The translations under genes and the position numbers were made by a program. 64,000 nt of DNA, from assembly GCF_034259205.1 (NCBI RefSeq), contig NZ_CP139487.1, positions 930,001 to 994,000 on the forward strand, read 5' to 3'. This stretch comes from Peredibacter starrii (GTDB taxonomy: Bacteria > Bdellovibrionota > Bacteriovoracia > Bacteriovoracales > Bacteriovoracaceae). The notes under the pieces are model-generated. The model did no database searches. It was given only the letters and a program-made list of their open reading frames with translations, and had not been told where the DNA came from. How positions within the stretch are numbered: position 1 is the first letter of the stretch; each line of letters starts with the position of its first letter. Below, piece after piece: positions 36,803 to 45,583 of this stretch.

Positions 36803-37639
36803 ATGCGCGCTTGTATTTTTTTCTTAGCACTTTTATTCCTTCAGAGTTGTTCTCATGTTTTCTATCAGCCGTCACCACAACACTTTGTAGACCCGGCCCA
36901 ATTTAAACTTAAGTACGAAGACGTTTACTTCAAAGCAAGTGATGGAACCAAACTTCATGGTTGGTTCTTCCCGGCCAAAACAAATAAAACCAAGGGAACT
37001 ATTGTTCAGTTTCATGGGAACGCTCAGAACATCTCGACCCATTTTTTCAGTCTTATCTGGGTGATAGACCATGGTTACAACCTTTTCACCTTCGATTACC
37101 GTGGTTACGCGAAGTCAGAAGGGAAGTCTTCCCAGGCAGGAATTTATAAGGATGCCCTGGCGGCTTTTGAAAAGGCGCGTGAGTTTAACCAGAAGCATGG
37201 CAATGGAAAGTTTGTCATCTATGGCCAAAGCACTGGCGGCGCAATCTCACTTCGCGCGATCCCAGACTATAAGCACTATGATGATATTTCTCTCATCGTC
37301 ATGGACTCGGCGTTCTCTTCTTATCAAGACATTGCATTTGATAAACTAACCGATCATTGGTTCTTATATCCTATTAGTCCTTTGGCCTACGTGTTGGTTT
37401 CTGATGCTTATGCGGCCGATAAAGTCTTCGATAAGATTACGAAACCCACACTCGTCATCGTTGGGATGAAAGACAAGGTAGTGCCACCAAAATTTGGTAA
37501 GACCATTTTTAAAGGCATCGCGGCCAAAGAGAAGTGGCTCTGGAAAATGCCAAATGGGACGCACATCGATGCTTATCATCATGATGGGAATATTTATCGC
37601 CAGAAGTTTTTGGACTTAGTTGATAGTGTTCCTCGGTGA
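36803..37639 (+). CDS. Alpha/beta hydrolase lipoprotein (BEM46/YfhR-like)
   Basis: A 278-residue lipoprotein: signal 'LLFLQSC' gives a lipobox Cys at about residue 16. The fold is the alpha/beta hydrolase of the BEM46/YfhR/'phospholipase' group: 'GTIVQFHGNAQN' oxyanion region, 'FTFDYRGYAKSEG', nucleophile 'YGQSTGGAIS', acid in 'VGMKDKVVPP', and His in 'NGTHIDAY'. ATG 36803 was chosen because AAGAGAG lies five bases upstream; ATG 36788 would add five residues. It is predicted to be membrane-anchored in the periplasm. Substrate unknown. Confidence 0.87.
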   Translation: MRACIFFLALLFLQSCSHVFYQPSPQHFVDPAQFKLKYEDVYFKASDGTKLHGWFFPAKTNKTKGTIVQFHGNAQNISTHFFSLIWVIDHGYNLFTFDYRGYAKSEGKSSQAGIYKDALAAFEKAREFNQKHGNGKFVIYGQSTGGAISLRAIPDYKHYDDISLIVMDSAFSSYQDIAFDKLTDHWFLYPISPLAYVLVSDAYAADKVFDKITKPTLVIVGMKDKVVPPKFGKTIFKGIAAKEKWLWKMPNGTHIDAYHHDGNIYRQKFLDLVDSVPR

Positions 37640-37670
37640 TTAGCACTATTTGCCTAGTTCACACATTTTT

Positions 37671-37699
37671 TTGTCAAGCTTTGATATAGGTCCTATAAT
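37671..37699 (+). promoter_or_regulatory. Sigma-70 promoter of the SelO-like gene
   Basis: TTGTCA at 37671-37676, exactly 17 bases, then a perfect TATAAT at 37694-37699. It gives a leader of about 40 bases that includes a 6-bp hairpin (37725-37743) with GAGGA in the loop. Confidence 0.72.
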
Positions 37700-37748
37700 T
37701 TACATAAGATTTTTGTTTAGGAACTTTATCGAGGATTGATAAAACCAA

Positions 37749-39584
37749 ATGAACCAAGTCAAGAAGAGCCCGACAGATGAAGTCGGTAAACGAGCTTACT
37801 CATCGTTCGGACGTATTAATGGTCAACATCCTTTCAAGGATCAGGTTCCTGGCGGACGAGTAGAATATAAGGCCCGTTATAAGAAAGGTGGCAAAGTCAC
37901 TTTCTTCAATTTCGACCTCGCTAAAGAAATGGGACTTCTCCCAAAGACTCACGAAACAAAATTAAATCCTGAATTAGAAAAAGAAATCCTCGAAACCTTC
38001 AGTCTTGTGATCATCAATGAATATGATGAGATGAACAAGATCAAGTTCCCGCAAGATGAGATTCATCCTCATACTTATATGGCCACTCGTTATCTGCAGT
38101 TGCAACATCCGGATAAGACTGGACGCACTTCAGGAGATGGTCGTTCGATTTGGAACGGAACTTTCCGCGGTAATGGTACAACTTGGGACGTTTCAAGTTG
38201 TGGTACTGGTGCTACGAAACTTTCTCCAGCATGTAACATCAATAAGATCTTCTATCAGACGGGTGATCCGTCAATTTCATATGGTTGTGGTCTATCAGAA
38301 GTAGGAGAGGGTCTCGAGACGCTTTTCTTTTCTGAGGTCTTAGGGAAGAACGGCTTTAAAACTGAGCGCGTGCTTGCGATCATTGAGTTTGATAAGGGTC
38401 TCGCGATTAACGTTCGCGCTAATCCAAATCTTATGCGTCCAAGTCACTTTTTTGGACATTTAAAGCAAGGTAATCTCACAACACTTAAACAAGTTGCTGA
38501 TTACTATATCGAGCGCCAGATTGAAAATAAGGCCTGGGCGCAAACGACGTTTAAGAACAATAAAGAGAAGTATTTCTATCTCGCTAATCAAGTGGCCCGT
38601 GACTTTGCTGCAGTATCAGCTAAGTTTGAGGATGAGTATATTTTTTGTTGGCTTGATTGGGACGGCGATAACATCCTGATGGATGGCGGGATCATTGACT
38701 ACGGTTCGATCCGTCAGTTCGGTCTGTTCCATGCTGAATACCGCTATGATGACGTTCAAAGATATTCAACTACAATTTTAGAGCAGAAGCAGAAGGCCCG
38801 TTATATCGTTCAGTGTTTCGCGCAAATTGCGGACTTCCTGACGACTGGTAAGAAGCGCTCTCTCTCTGAATTTAGAAACCATGATGTGCTTAAGACTTTT
38901 GATAAGCATTTCCATGAGTGTAAAGATCGTAATCTTGTTCAGAAGATTGGATTTAAAAAGAATCATCAGGACTTCCTGATGAAGAACCATAGACATCTGG
39001 TGACGAAGTTCCGTAAGCCGTTTAGCTACTTCGAGAGATCGAAGTCTAAACGTGGAATGTACAAAGTTCCAGATGGGATTAACCGCGATGCTCTTTTCTG
39101 TATGAGAGATATCCTGCGTGAGATGCCTCAGTTGTATCTGACAAAAGAGGGAATGCTCAGGGATGAAGATTTTATTGAAGTGATTAAGTCTTCATACGCA
39201 AAGAAGAGTGATTTAAAGCTTACTGAAGTACGTAGAAAACAAATAAGTAAATTCCAGAACACGTATATGGCCCTGCTCGCCGCCGTGGAGAAAGAGACCG
39301 GTATGACTCGCGCTCAGCTTCTTTTAGAACTGACGATGCGCTCATCTGTTATTAATAAATATGACAGAGTGACTGGTGACTCGATTACATTCATTGTCCA
39401 AAAAGTTCAAAAGCTCCGTCCAAAACTAGGTGCGGAAGAGTTATATCAGCTTGCACAGCAATTCTCTTCTTATCAGAACCTGGACCCGGATCAAAAAACC
39501 GTTTCCAATGAAATTCCCCCACGACACAAGAACATTATGCAGGGTTTATACTCTATTGTTCGAGAGTGTCGTGAGGGGCTATGA
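37749..39584 (+). CDS. Divergent SelO-like (UPF0061) protein, putative pseudokinase AMPylase relative
   Basis: A 611-residue cytosolic protein I place tentatively in a distant branch of SelO, pseudokinases that transfer AMP to proteins. Matching landmarks in order: 'GDGR' (129-132), 'CGTGATKLSP' (151-160, where SelO has KGAGxTPYSR), 'SEVGEGLETLFFSEVL...TERVLAI' (SelO: REYLxSEAM..TTRAL), 'HFFGHLKQGNLTTLKQVADYYIE', and 'DGDNILMDGGIIDYG' (305-319), where N and D have the same nine-residue spacing as SelO's metal-binding NTDN...IDYG. The Lys and Arg that bind ATP phosphates seem replaced (K to C; GDGRA to GDPSI), so activity may be altered. GAGGA is 13 bases from the ATG, an unusual spacing. Strong promoter; the S51 peptidase gene overlaps its stop. 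Confidence 0.65.
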   Translation: MNQVKKSPTDEVGKRAYSSFGRINGQHPFKDQVPGGRVEYKARYKKGGKVTFFNFDLAKEMGLLPKTHETKLNPELEKEILETFSLVIINEYDEMNKIKFPQDEIHPHTYMATRYLQLQHPDKTGRTSGDGRSIWNGTFRGNGTTWDVSSCGTGATKLSPACNINKIFYQTGDPSISYGCGLSEVGEGLETLFFSEVLGKNGFKTERVLAIIEFDKGLAINVRANPNLMRPSHFFGHLKQGNLTTLKQVADYYIERQIENKAWAQTTFKNNKEKYFYLANQVARDFAAVSAKFEDEYIFCWLDWDGDNILMDGGIIDYGSIRQFGLFHAEYRYDDVQRYSTTILEQKQKARYIVQCFAQIADFLTTGKKRSLSEFRNHDVLKTFDKHFHECKDRNLVQKIGFKKNHQDFLMKNHRHLVTKFRKPFSYFERSKSKRGMYKVPDGINRDALFCMRDILREMPQLYLTKEGMLRDEDFIEVIKSSYAKKSDLKLTEVRRKQISKFQNTYMALLAAVEKETGMTRAQLLLELTMRSSVINKYDRVTGDSITFIVQKVQKLRPKLGAEELYQLAQQFSSYQNLDPDQKTVSNEIPPRHKNIMQGLYSIVRECREGL

Positions 39585-40243
39585 AGCTTGTCTTCTATAG
39601 CGGCGGAGACGATAAAGACAATCGCCAGTTAGATAAGGATTTCGTTCAGCTGATCGGAAAGAAAAATCCGGTGGTGACTTTTATTCCTTCGTCTTCATAT
39701 CTGTCTGAACAAGAGTTTAAGGTCTTCGTTAAACACTATTCAAAGTTTAAGATCTCGCGCTTTATTCACTTTCCGGTGGATGTGCCCTTCGACAAGATCA
39801 TGCTTCAAGAAGTTCTTCGCAGTGATGCCATTCATATGGCGGGTGGAAATACGTTCTATTTCTTAAATAGCCTTCGTAAGGCCAAGATGCTGCCGAGACT
39901 TCGCGAGTTTGTGGAGAGAGGTGGGGTGCTGACCGGTCTTTCGGCCGGGGCGATTATGATGACGGAAACGATTAATATGGCGGCCTATCCGGAATTTGAT
40001 CGTGATGAGAATAGTGTGAAGATTAAGAACCTATCGTCGATGGGATTGGTTGATTTCTATTTCTTTCCGCATTTTAAAAATTCTTCTCGCTACGATGTAG
40101 CATTCAAAAAGTATTCAAAGAATCACAAAAAAGTCATCTACGCTTGTCCCGATGGGGCAGGTATTGTGGTGGATGGGAATGAGATCAGATTTGTTGGGAA
40201 ATGTTATGCCTATTCAGAAGGGCATAAGTTTGTGATCAATTAA
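39581..40243 (+). CDS. Peptidase S51 family protein (peptidase E-like)
   Basis: A 220-residue cytosolic protein of the S51 family (peptidase E, cyanophycinase). The nucleophile motif 'GLSAGAIMM' is intact (Ser about residue 123), the glycine-rich 'MAGGNTFYFL' lies at about 86-95, and the His is in 'FFPHFKNSS'. Peptidase E cleaves Asp-X dipeptides; the true substrate is not shown. The start overlaps the SelO-like stop as ATGA with GAGGGG upstream, so the two proteins are made together and may act in one pathway. The convergent gene's stop shares TTAA with this one. Confidence 0.87.
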   Translation: MKLVFYSGGDDKDNRQLDKDFVQLIGKKNPVVTFIPSSSYLSEQEFKVFVKHYSKFKISRFIHFPVDVPFDKIMLQEVLRSDAIHMAGGNTFYFLNSLRKAKMLPRLREFVERGGVLTGLSAGAIMMTETINMAAYPEFDRDENSVKIKNLSSMGLVDFYFFPHFKNSSRYDVAFKKYSKNHKKVIYACPDGAGIVVDGNEIRFVGKCYAYSEGHKFVIN

Positions 40244-40581
40244 GTGTAATCAATTACTGCCAGACAAATAACTCCTAAAGAGAAAGAAGCTACCAAGAAA
40301 ATCTGTGGAATCAGATTGGGATGATTTATGTAGGCGGGAATGATCATGATGTGACCTACGACAAAGACCACTGCCGCAGTTTTAAGTTTTCCCTTAACAA
40401 GATTTTTTTCGTCTTTTTGATGCTGCTTAAGCTTCTTCTCCCGTCTTTCGGTAGGAGAGGGCTCATGTTTTTTTGTTTCGATATGTGAAATGCGGATCTG
40501 CTTTTCTTTGCGTTCTTCAATTTTCTTGAATTGGTCATCGACATTTTTAACGATGTCTTCGAAACGGTTTTTTTGGGTCAT
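40240..40581 (-). CDS. Hypothetical coiled-coil protein with two C-terminal membrane helices
   Basis: A 113-residue protein: residues 1-65 are highly charged and helical (Lys/Glu/Gln-rich, e.g. 'KKIEERKEKQIRISH'), followed by two hydrophobic helices (about 68-85 and 93-111). No family recognised and no clear ribosome site. It lies between the S51 gene and the oxidase operon and has a separate leader. Confidence 0.5.
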   Translation of the reverse strand: MTQKNRFEDIVKNVDDQFKKIEERKEKQIRISHIETKKHEPSPTERREKKLKQHQKDEKNLVKGKLKTAAVVFVVGHIMIIPAYINHPNLIPQIFLVASFSLGVICLAVIDYT

Positions 40582-40642
40582 GTGAGGATGTCGGCATTAT
40601 TGAAGGTGAAGTTTAAGTTCTTAAGAAATCTTAGATAAGAAC

Positions 40643-40906
40643 TTAGTTTCTAAATACCAAGTCATCCATAACAAACACCACAATCAACAATATCCCAAAC
40701 AGCGCCATGTAGAAATACACCTTTGAAATGATGTGTTCCTTAGTAAGGCTCATAAAAACGATGAGAATAATAAGCGCCTTAAGTGTGGCAAACCCATAAG
40801 CAAGTAACTCATTCCCAAATCCCAGCTCAAGATACGACATCGATACTGTCATCGCGAGTAAAGCAAGTAATCCAAAATAAGCTAGATGAACTGACTTATT
40901 TTCCAT
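40643..40906 (-). CDS. coxD: Cytochrome c oxidase subunit IV-like protein
   Basis: An 87-residue membrane protein with three helices (about 8-27, 34-54, 64-82), matching prokaryotic cytochrome c oxidase subunit IV (COX4_pro). It includes 'GFATLKALIILIVFMSLTKE', the family's central helix. It is the last gene of the oxidase operon and helps stabilise the subunit I/III complex. ATG 40906 overlaps subunit III by 11 bases; a TTG at 40918 is the longer option. Confidence 0.83.
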   Translation of the reverse strand: MENKSVHLAYFGLLALLAMTVSMSYLELGFGNELLAYGFATLKALIILIVFMSLTKEHIISKVYFYMALFGILLIVVFVMDDLVFRN

Positions 40907-41447
40907 AATTTCGTCCAATGAGATAGAAAAGAGGATAAATAAAGACCCATACTAAATCTACGAAGTGCCAATAGAGTCCAGCATTATGAGGAAGATTTTT
41001 TTCCTTTGGATTGTAGTAAAGGAACCAGGCTGCACCCAACAGAAGAATTCCTACAGACACATGGAGAAGGTGTAAAAATGTGAGGAAGCCATAGTAGGTA
41101 AAGAAAAGAGTCTCGGCACTTGAAAGGTCTTTGAAGTTTAAAGGAAACTTTCCTTCTTGAGTTAGGTCATAATACTCAAAGCCCTTGATTGAAATAAAAA
41201 CCACTCCTAAGATCATTGCTAGAATGAGAAACAATCGATTTTTCTTCACATCACTTAAGGCCACAAAATAACTCGAAGTAAGAAGAATTACCGTATTCAC
41301 AGTTCCATGGATGAAGTGAAGATCATGAGAAGCCATTCGAAACTCATTCAGATTCTGATTCATGGCCACTTGATAGAGGAATATTAAAACCCCAAAGATC
41401 ATCATCTCAGAAGCGAGGAATATCCACATTCCCATATGATTTTTCAT
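40896..41447 (-). CDS. coxC: Cytochrome c oxidase subunit III
   Basis: A 183-residue membrane protein with five helices, the short form of subunit III common in caa3 oxidases (the first two helices of the mitochondrial form are absent). Features: 'GMWIFLASEMMIFGVLI' with the conserved Glu at the start, 'HGTVNTVILLTSS', and 'HNAGLYWHFVDLVWVFIYPLFYL', which is the family's diagnostic C-terminal motif. A perfect AGGAGG site precedes the ATG, which overlaps the subunit I stop as ATGA. Confidence 0.93.
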   Translation of the reverse strand: MKNHMGMWIFLASEMMIFGVLIFLYQVAMNQNLNEFRMASHDLHFIHGTVNTVILLTSSYFVALSDVKKNRLFLILAMILGVVFISIKGFEYYDLTQEGKFPLNFKDLSSAETLFFTYYGFLTFLHLLHVSVGILLLGAAWFLYYNPKEKNLPHNAGLYWHFVDLVWVFIYPLFYLIGRNYGK

Positions 41448-43042
41448 GAAACACCTCCTAGATCAGGCAGGCGCTCATAATCATACACATCAGGAACGGT
41501 CGCCGGAAGCTCGTGAAAGTTCTCATGAGGTGGAGGGGATTCCGTCAACCACTCAAGTCCGGCGGCATTCCAATAATTCGCTCCCACAGTTTTCTTATCA
41601 AAAAGCGACATCGTTAAATAAACAATCGGGAAGAAGTAACCAATCCCCAAAAGAAAAAGTCCAACTGTTGATACCTGATTGAGATATTCGTAGACCTCTG
41701 GATAAGAATGATACCGTCTCGGCATTCCCAGATAACCGAGAATGAATTGCGGGAAGAACGTGAGGTTAAATCCCAAGATAATAATGACGGCCGAAAAGCG
41801 CCCCCATTTTTCGTTATAAGTCTTTCCTGAGATTTTAGGCCACCAGAAGTGAATACCTCCAAGAAATCCCATCACCGCTCCTCCCACCATGATGTAATGG
41901 AAGTGGGCCACAACAAAGTAGGTGTCGTGCACGTGAAGGTCGATTGCTAGGGAAGCGAGAAAGAGTCCTGTGAGACCACCCACTAAAAAAAGTGAGATAA
42001 AGCCCAGGATATAAATCATTGGTGTCCTTAGATAAATCTTGGCGCGATAAAGCGTTGCGGTCCAACTGAACACTTTCACCGCACTAGGAACGGCCACTAA
42101 GAAACTTAGGAATGAGAATACGGTATTTGCGAAGGTCGACTGTCCACTCACGAACATATGGTGACCCCATACTAGGAAACCGAACAGAGCAATTGCGAGA
42201 CTCGAGTAAGCGATAAATTTATAACCAAAGACGCGTCTTCGAGAAAAACAAGAGAGAACCTCACTCACAACTCCCATGGCAGGTAAAATCATGATGTACA
42301 CCGCAGGATGGGAGTAAAACCAGAAGATATGCTGGAAGAGGAGTGGATCTCCTCCAAGAGCTGGATCAAAAATACCGAGCCCAAATATTCTCTCAAGCCC
42401 AATCAGAAGAACGGCGGTAGCTAGAACGGGAGTCGCGAGCACCATTATAATACTTGTGGCATACATGGCCCAGACAAAGAGTGGCATCTTAAACCAATTC
42501 ATGTCCTTATGACGAAGTTGGTGAATGGTCGCGATGAAGTTCACCCCTGTCATGATGGAAGAAAAACCCGTCACGAAAACCCCAAGTGCAGCCAAAACCA
42601 CATGGGAATTAGAAAACATGGTGCTGTAGGGAGTATAGAAGGTCCATCCAGTGTCAACCCCACCGTCTATCGTTGCCCACAATGTAAAAAGACCGCCTAT
42701 CATGAAGACATACCAGCTCATGAGATTCAGACGTGGATAAACCAAGTCTTTAGCACCTATCATGAGGGGTAATAAAAAGTTTCCAAGCACTGATGGAATT
42801 GAAGGAACGAGGAAAAAGAAAATCATCACGATGCCGTGAATACTAAAGAGACGGTTGTAAACATCAGGAGAAACAATATTTCCATGAGCGGTAAAGAGCT
42901 CAATTCTCATGAGAAGGGCGGCGAAGGCCCCAATAATGAAGAAGAAGGTGATACTGACTAAATAGAGCCATGCGATCTTCTTGTGATCGGTCGTTATGAG
43001 CCAACTTAGAACACCACGAGGAGAATCAAAGTAATTTTTCAT
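41444..43042 (-). CDS. coxA: Cytochrome c oxidase subunit I, type A2 haem-copper oxidase
   Basis: A 532-residue subunit with twelve helices carrying the two haems and CuB. Ligands visible: 'SIHGIVMIFF' (low-spin haem His), 'YSHPAVYIMILP' (CuB His cross-linked to Tyr), 'WGHHMFVSG' (two CuB His), and 'HDTYFVVAHFHYIM' (haem His residues). The 'YSHPAVY' motif replaces the Glu of 'HPEVY', marking the A2 subtype typical of caa3 oxidases. It reduces O2 to water while pumping protons. ATG 43042 has GAGGAAG upstream and overlaps subunit II by 17 bases. Confidence 0.96.
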   Translation of the reverse strand: MKNYFDSPRGVLSWLITTDHKKIAWLYLVSITFFFIIGAFAALLMRIELFTAHGNIVSPDVYNRLFSIHGIVMIFFFLVPSIPSVLGNFLLPLMIGAKDLVYPRLNLMSWYVFMIGGLFTLWATIDGGVDTGWTFYTPYSTMFSNSHVVLAALGVFVTGFSSIMTGVNFIATIHQLRHKDMNWFKMPLFVWAMYATSIIMVLATPVLATAVLLIGLERIFGLGIFDPALGGDPLLFQHIFWFYSHPAVYIMILPAMGVVSEVLSCFSRRRVFGYKFIAYSSLAIALFGFLVWGHHMFVSGQSTFANTVFSFLSFLVAVPSAVKVFSWTATLYRAKIYLRTPMIYILGFISLFLVGGLTGLFLASLAIDLHVHDTYFVVAHFHYIMVGGAVMGFLGGIHFWWPKISGKTYNEKWGRFSAVIIILGFNLTFFPQFILGYLGMPRRYHSYPEVYEYLNQVSTVGLFLLGIGYFFPIVYLTMSLFDKKTVGANYWNAAGLEWLTESPPPHENFHELPATVPDVYDYERLPDLGGVS

Positions 43043-43898
43043 CAATCTTCCTCATACTTTTAATGTATTGAATAAGAGTGTGCACATCGCTTTCGCTCAG
43101 GGTCTCTTTATAAGAAGGCATGACCGCTTCATACCCTTTAACCTTCTCGGTTTGAGGGTAAAGGATTGAGCGACGGAGTTCTTCATCAGTTCGCTGCAAG
43201 TTAACTAGACTCGGTGCCAGTGTCGAACCGTCGTGGTGACAGGTAAGACAGTTGTTCTTCACAAATAGGTCTCGTCCAGATGATCCGGTAGGATTATGAA
43301 TGAGCCGCTCATAATCTTCGTGTTCGATGATATTGATGGAACCCTTCATGAGAGCGTGATCAGTTCCACAGTATTCCGTACAAAAAAGTGGATAAGTCCC
43401 AAGTTTTAATGGGTGGATAAACATAGTGGTATAAACTTCGGGCACAAGATCCTGTTTCACTCGAAAATTAGGTAGAAATAGACTGTGGATCACATCTTCT
43501 GAAATCATCACAAAGTTAATTTTTTTATCTTTCGGCAGATGAAGATTATTAACTTCTGTAAAACCATTGGGGTGATGAAACTTCCACATCCATTGTTTTG
43601 CGTAAACAAAGATTTCGTAGTCGGCTTTTTGTGGTTTTACCTTTTCCTGGTAAAGATCAGTGGCCCGATAAAAGAAATACATAAAGAAACCGAGAGTAAA
43701 TAGAATAAGCACGGTCTCTAGAGTTCTATTCGTGAGGGCCTTTACTTCATTGGTGACTTTAGAAGCATGATATTTGAAGCAAAATAGGGCGATGATAAAA
43801 AGAATAATAACGGTAACGCCACCACAAACCACTGTGATGAACAGCATGTACTGATCAAGGCTCGTTGAGAATGCTGAAACGTCACTTGGCCACTTCAT
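43026..43898 (-). CDS. coxB: Cytochrome c oxidase subunit II with fused cytochrome c (caa3 type)
   Basis: A 290-residue subunit: two N-terminal membrane helices (about 15-40, 58-78), then a periplasmic cupredoxin domain with the CuA ligands 'HSLFLPNFRVKQD' (His) and 'CTEYCGTDHALM' (two Cys, His and Met). A C-terminal monohaem cytochrome c follows ('NNCLTCHHDGS', distal Met in 'YEAVMPSY'). This fusion defines caa3 oxidases, which accept electrons directly from a partner complex, here alternative complex III. The start overlaps the Sco stop as ATGA. Confidence 0.95.
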   Translation of the reverse strand: MKWPSDVSAFSTSLDQYMLFITVVCGGVTVIILFIIALFCFKYHASKVTNEVKALTNRTLETVLILFTLGFFMYFFYRATDLYQEKVKPQKADYEIFVYAKQWMWKFHHPNGFTEVNNLHLPKDKKINFVMISEDVIHSLFLPNFRVKQDLVPEVYTTMFIHPLKLGTYPLFCTEYCGTDHALMKGSINIIEHEDYERLIHNPTGSSGRDLFVKNNCLTCHHDGSTLAPSLVNLQRTDEELRRSILYPQTEKVKGYEAVMPSYKETLSESDVHTLIQYIKSMRKIDEKLL

Positions 43899-44572
43899 AT
43901 CGTTTTGCGCCTCAAATAATTAAACCAAAACACCAGAACTCCAACAAAGGCCACACTCAGGAGAGACAGGCCATTAATGACATACACGCCATACTTGGAT
44001 TTTCTGGGATCGAATTCTGAACAAAACCTCTTGATGTGATCCAATACTGTCGCTTTCGATTCGAAAAGATTCTCACTGATATTTAGATCAGTGATTTTGT
44101 TAATGATCTGATTGTTTTCCACGGTATAAAAAGCGATCTCATGAGTGATAACGTCGCTTACTGGATCTCGCTTCATTTCAAAAGGTAAGGCCTTGGCCAA
44201 TTTTTCGATGCTTTCTTTATCTGTAGTAAGAAAGGTCCAATGATACTTGGCCGATCCCACAATCCGCTTTTTTAATTTAAGAGCGTCTCTTGGACCTTCT
44301 TTCTCATCAATGCCAAAGAACACCACATGGGGGTAGTGCTTAAATTGAGCAAGATCCTGGGAAAGATTTTTAACCATGAAGTCACAGATATGCTTACAGT
44401 TATAAAAACCCATCACGAGTAAACTTCTCTCTTTTAAATGAGTTGAAAGTGGAGAAGTGACTCCAAACTCATTTGTGACCGGAATGTCGGGTAGCGATGC
44501 CCGTGACTCGCTACTTAAGATCGCGCAGATAATAATCAAAGGCGCGATTAATAGGCATTTGAATATAGCCAT
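43895..44572 (-). CDS. sco: SCO1/SenC-type copper chaperone
   Basis: A 225-residue protein in the SCO family, which delivers copper to CuA of subunit II. It has an N-terminal signal/anchor (about 1-25), a thioredoxin-like domain with the copper-binding 'FYNCKHICDFM' (CxxxC) and the third ligand His in 'VITHEIAFYTV', and a C-terminal helix (about 197-217) as in operon-borne SCO proteins. ATG 44572 was chosen for the AAGGGG upstream. It overlaps the previous gene by 62 bases and coxB by four. Confidence 0.88.
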   Translation of the reverse strand: MAIFKCLLIAPLIIICAILSSESRASLPDIPVTNEFGVTSPLSTHLKERSLLVMGFYNCKHICDFMVKNLSQDLAQFKHYPHVVFFGIDEKEGPRDALKLKKRIVGSAKYHWTFLTTDKESIEKLAKALPFEMKRDPVSDVITHEIAFYTVENNQIINKITDLNISENLFESKATVLDHIKRFCSEFDPRKSKYGVYVINGLSLLSVAFVGVLVFWFNYLRRKTI

Positions 44573-44783
44573 CTTTCCCCTTGGCCCATGTCTTGAGACT
44601 CTTTTTCTGAATCTTTTCAATTTGAAGTCGTTCTTTTCTTAAATAGGGATAACTCTTTCCTTCAATTTCTTTCCGATAGTCCTTCCTCGCATGGTGAAGA
44701 CCCTTATCCATCTGCCAAACCAGAACATGTGAGAGAGCTAAAAGAATGATGAGAAGGAGAGTGTTGAAATATAATCGACTCAT
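44511..44783 (-). CDS. Small membrane protein of the ACIII/oxidase operon
   Basis: A 90-residue protein with one N-terminal membrane helix (about 5-22) and a helical, charged periplasmic part. Its C-terminal 'WAKGKDGYIQMPINRAFDY' resembles the 'W.D...G..RIPI.RAM' motif I recall in short proteins encoded next to sco in oxidase operons of many bacteria. Function is not established; an assembly role is plausible. Overlaps actF by four bases. Confidence 0.7.
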   Translation of the reverse strand: MSRLYFNTLLLIILLALSHVLVWQMDKGLHHARKDYRKEIEGKSYPYLRKERLQIEKIQKKSLKTWAKGKDGYIQMPINRAFDYYLRDLK

Positions 44784-45583
44784 ACTCCTCCCTTAATTGA
44801 TGGCCAAATGAACCAAACCATCTCTAACACCAGGCCCAATAAAGATATCCACATACAAATGTTGATAAGTGTCTCTTTGGCCTTTAATTTTGGAGAGCAG
44901 GCGAGAACAATACCTGGCATGAGTTTTAAAATTGGTACCGCTATGAAAAGTACTAACATTGTTCCTTGTGTGCGCACCACGTACCAGGAGACTTCTCGGG
45001 GAAGATTGCCCATCCAGACGATCAAAAATTGGCAGAACTCTAAATAAAACCAGAAAAGGCTGATCGCTACATATAAATTCACCAGATCTCTTCTTTCATG
45101 TTCGAGAGGTGCAATGGGCGTGAGAAGCATGACGCTCAAAGCTCCCAGAGATCCACTGGCGAGATAAATAAATCCGTAGAGGTTTGAGAACCATTTCGTT
45201 TCAAGACTCAAGGCCCAGTCATAAGAGAAGAAAGTCCCAACTACAAAATAGATATAGAGTGAGATCCATGGTTTGGTTCTCAAAAAATGGTATGCGACGA
45301 AGAGGGCTGCGATATAGATGACTTGTCTTGCGAGGAGATAGTAAATTGAAAAGTAGGTCGCTTTATGCCCGTGGAAGCCGTCCCAAGGATAGAGATGAGT
45401 CGCCATTAAGATAAGTGCGATGAGGGGAATAAACCACAACATGGTGATCCACTTCCAACCAGGGATGAAGCATCTCAAAAACTTTGTCCATTCCCCTTTG
45501 AAGTGTCCGGCAACGGCGAGAATAATTCCTCCGCCGAAGAAGGTGCTCATGAGTAAATGAAAGAGGATCAAATAGATCTTCAT
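44780..45583 (-). CDS. actF: Alternative complex III membrane subunit ActF (short form)
   Basis: A 267-residue membrane protein with about seven helices. The central 'FFSYDWALSLETKWFSNLYGFIYLASG' matches the ActF hallmark (DW.MSLEP.W.S...G), so it is the second NrfD-like quinol-binding or scaffold subunit. ActF is usually near 400 residues with ten helices, so this copy lacks the N-terminal helices. The start overlaps actE as ATGA with AAGGAG upstream. Confidence 0.83.
   Translation of the reverse strand: MKIYLILFHLLMSTFFGGGIILAVAGHFKGEWTKFLRCFIPGWKWITMLWFIPLIALILMATHLYPWDGFHGHKATYFSIYYLLARQVIYIAALFVAYHFLRTKPWISLYIYFVVGTFFSYDWALSLETKWFSNLYGFIYLASGSLGALSVMLLTPIAPLEHERRDLVNLYVAISLFWFYLEFCQFLIVWMGNLPREVSWYVVRTQGTMLVLFIAVPILKLMPGIVLACSPKLKAKETLINICMWISLLGLVLEMVWFIWPSIKGGV

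Noticed and set aside
37415-37422. GCCGATAA inside the alpha/beta hydrolase gene
   Set aside because: No TAAA box at the right distance; coding context (Ala-Asp-Lys) explains it.
43664-43671. CCCGATAA on the plus strand inside coxB
   Set aside because: Upstream TAAA has a nine-base spacer instead of 15-16, and it lies antisense within a gene.
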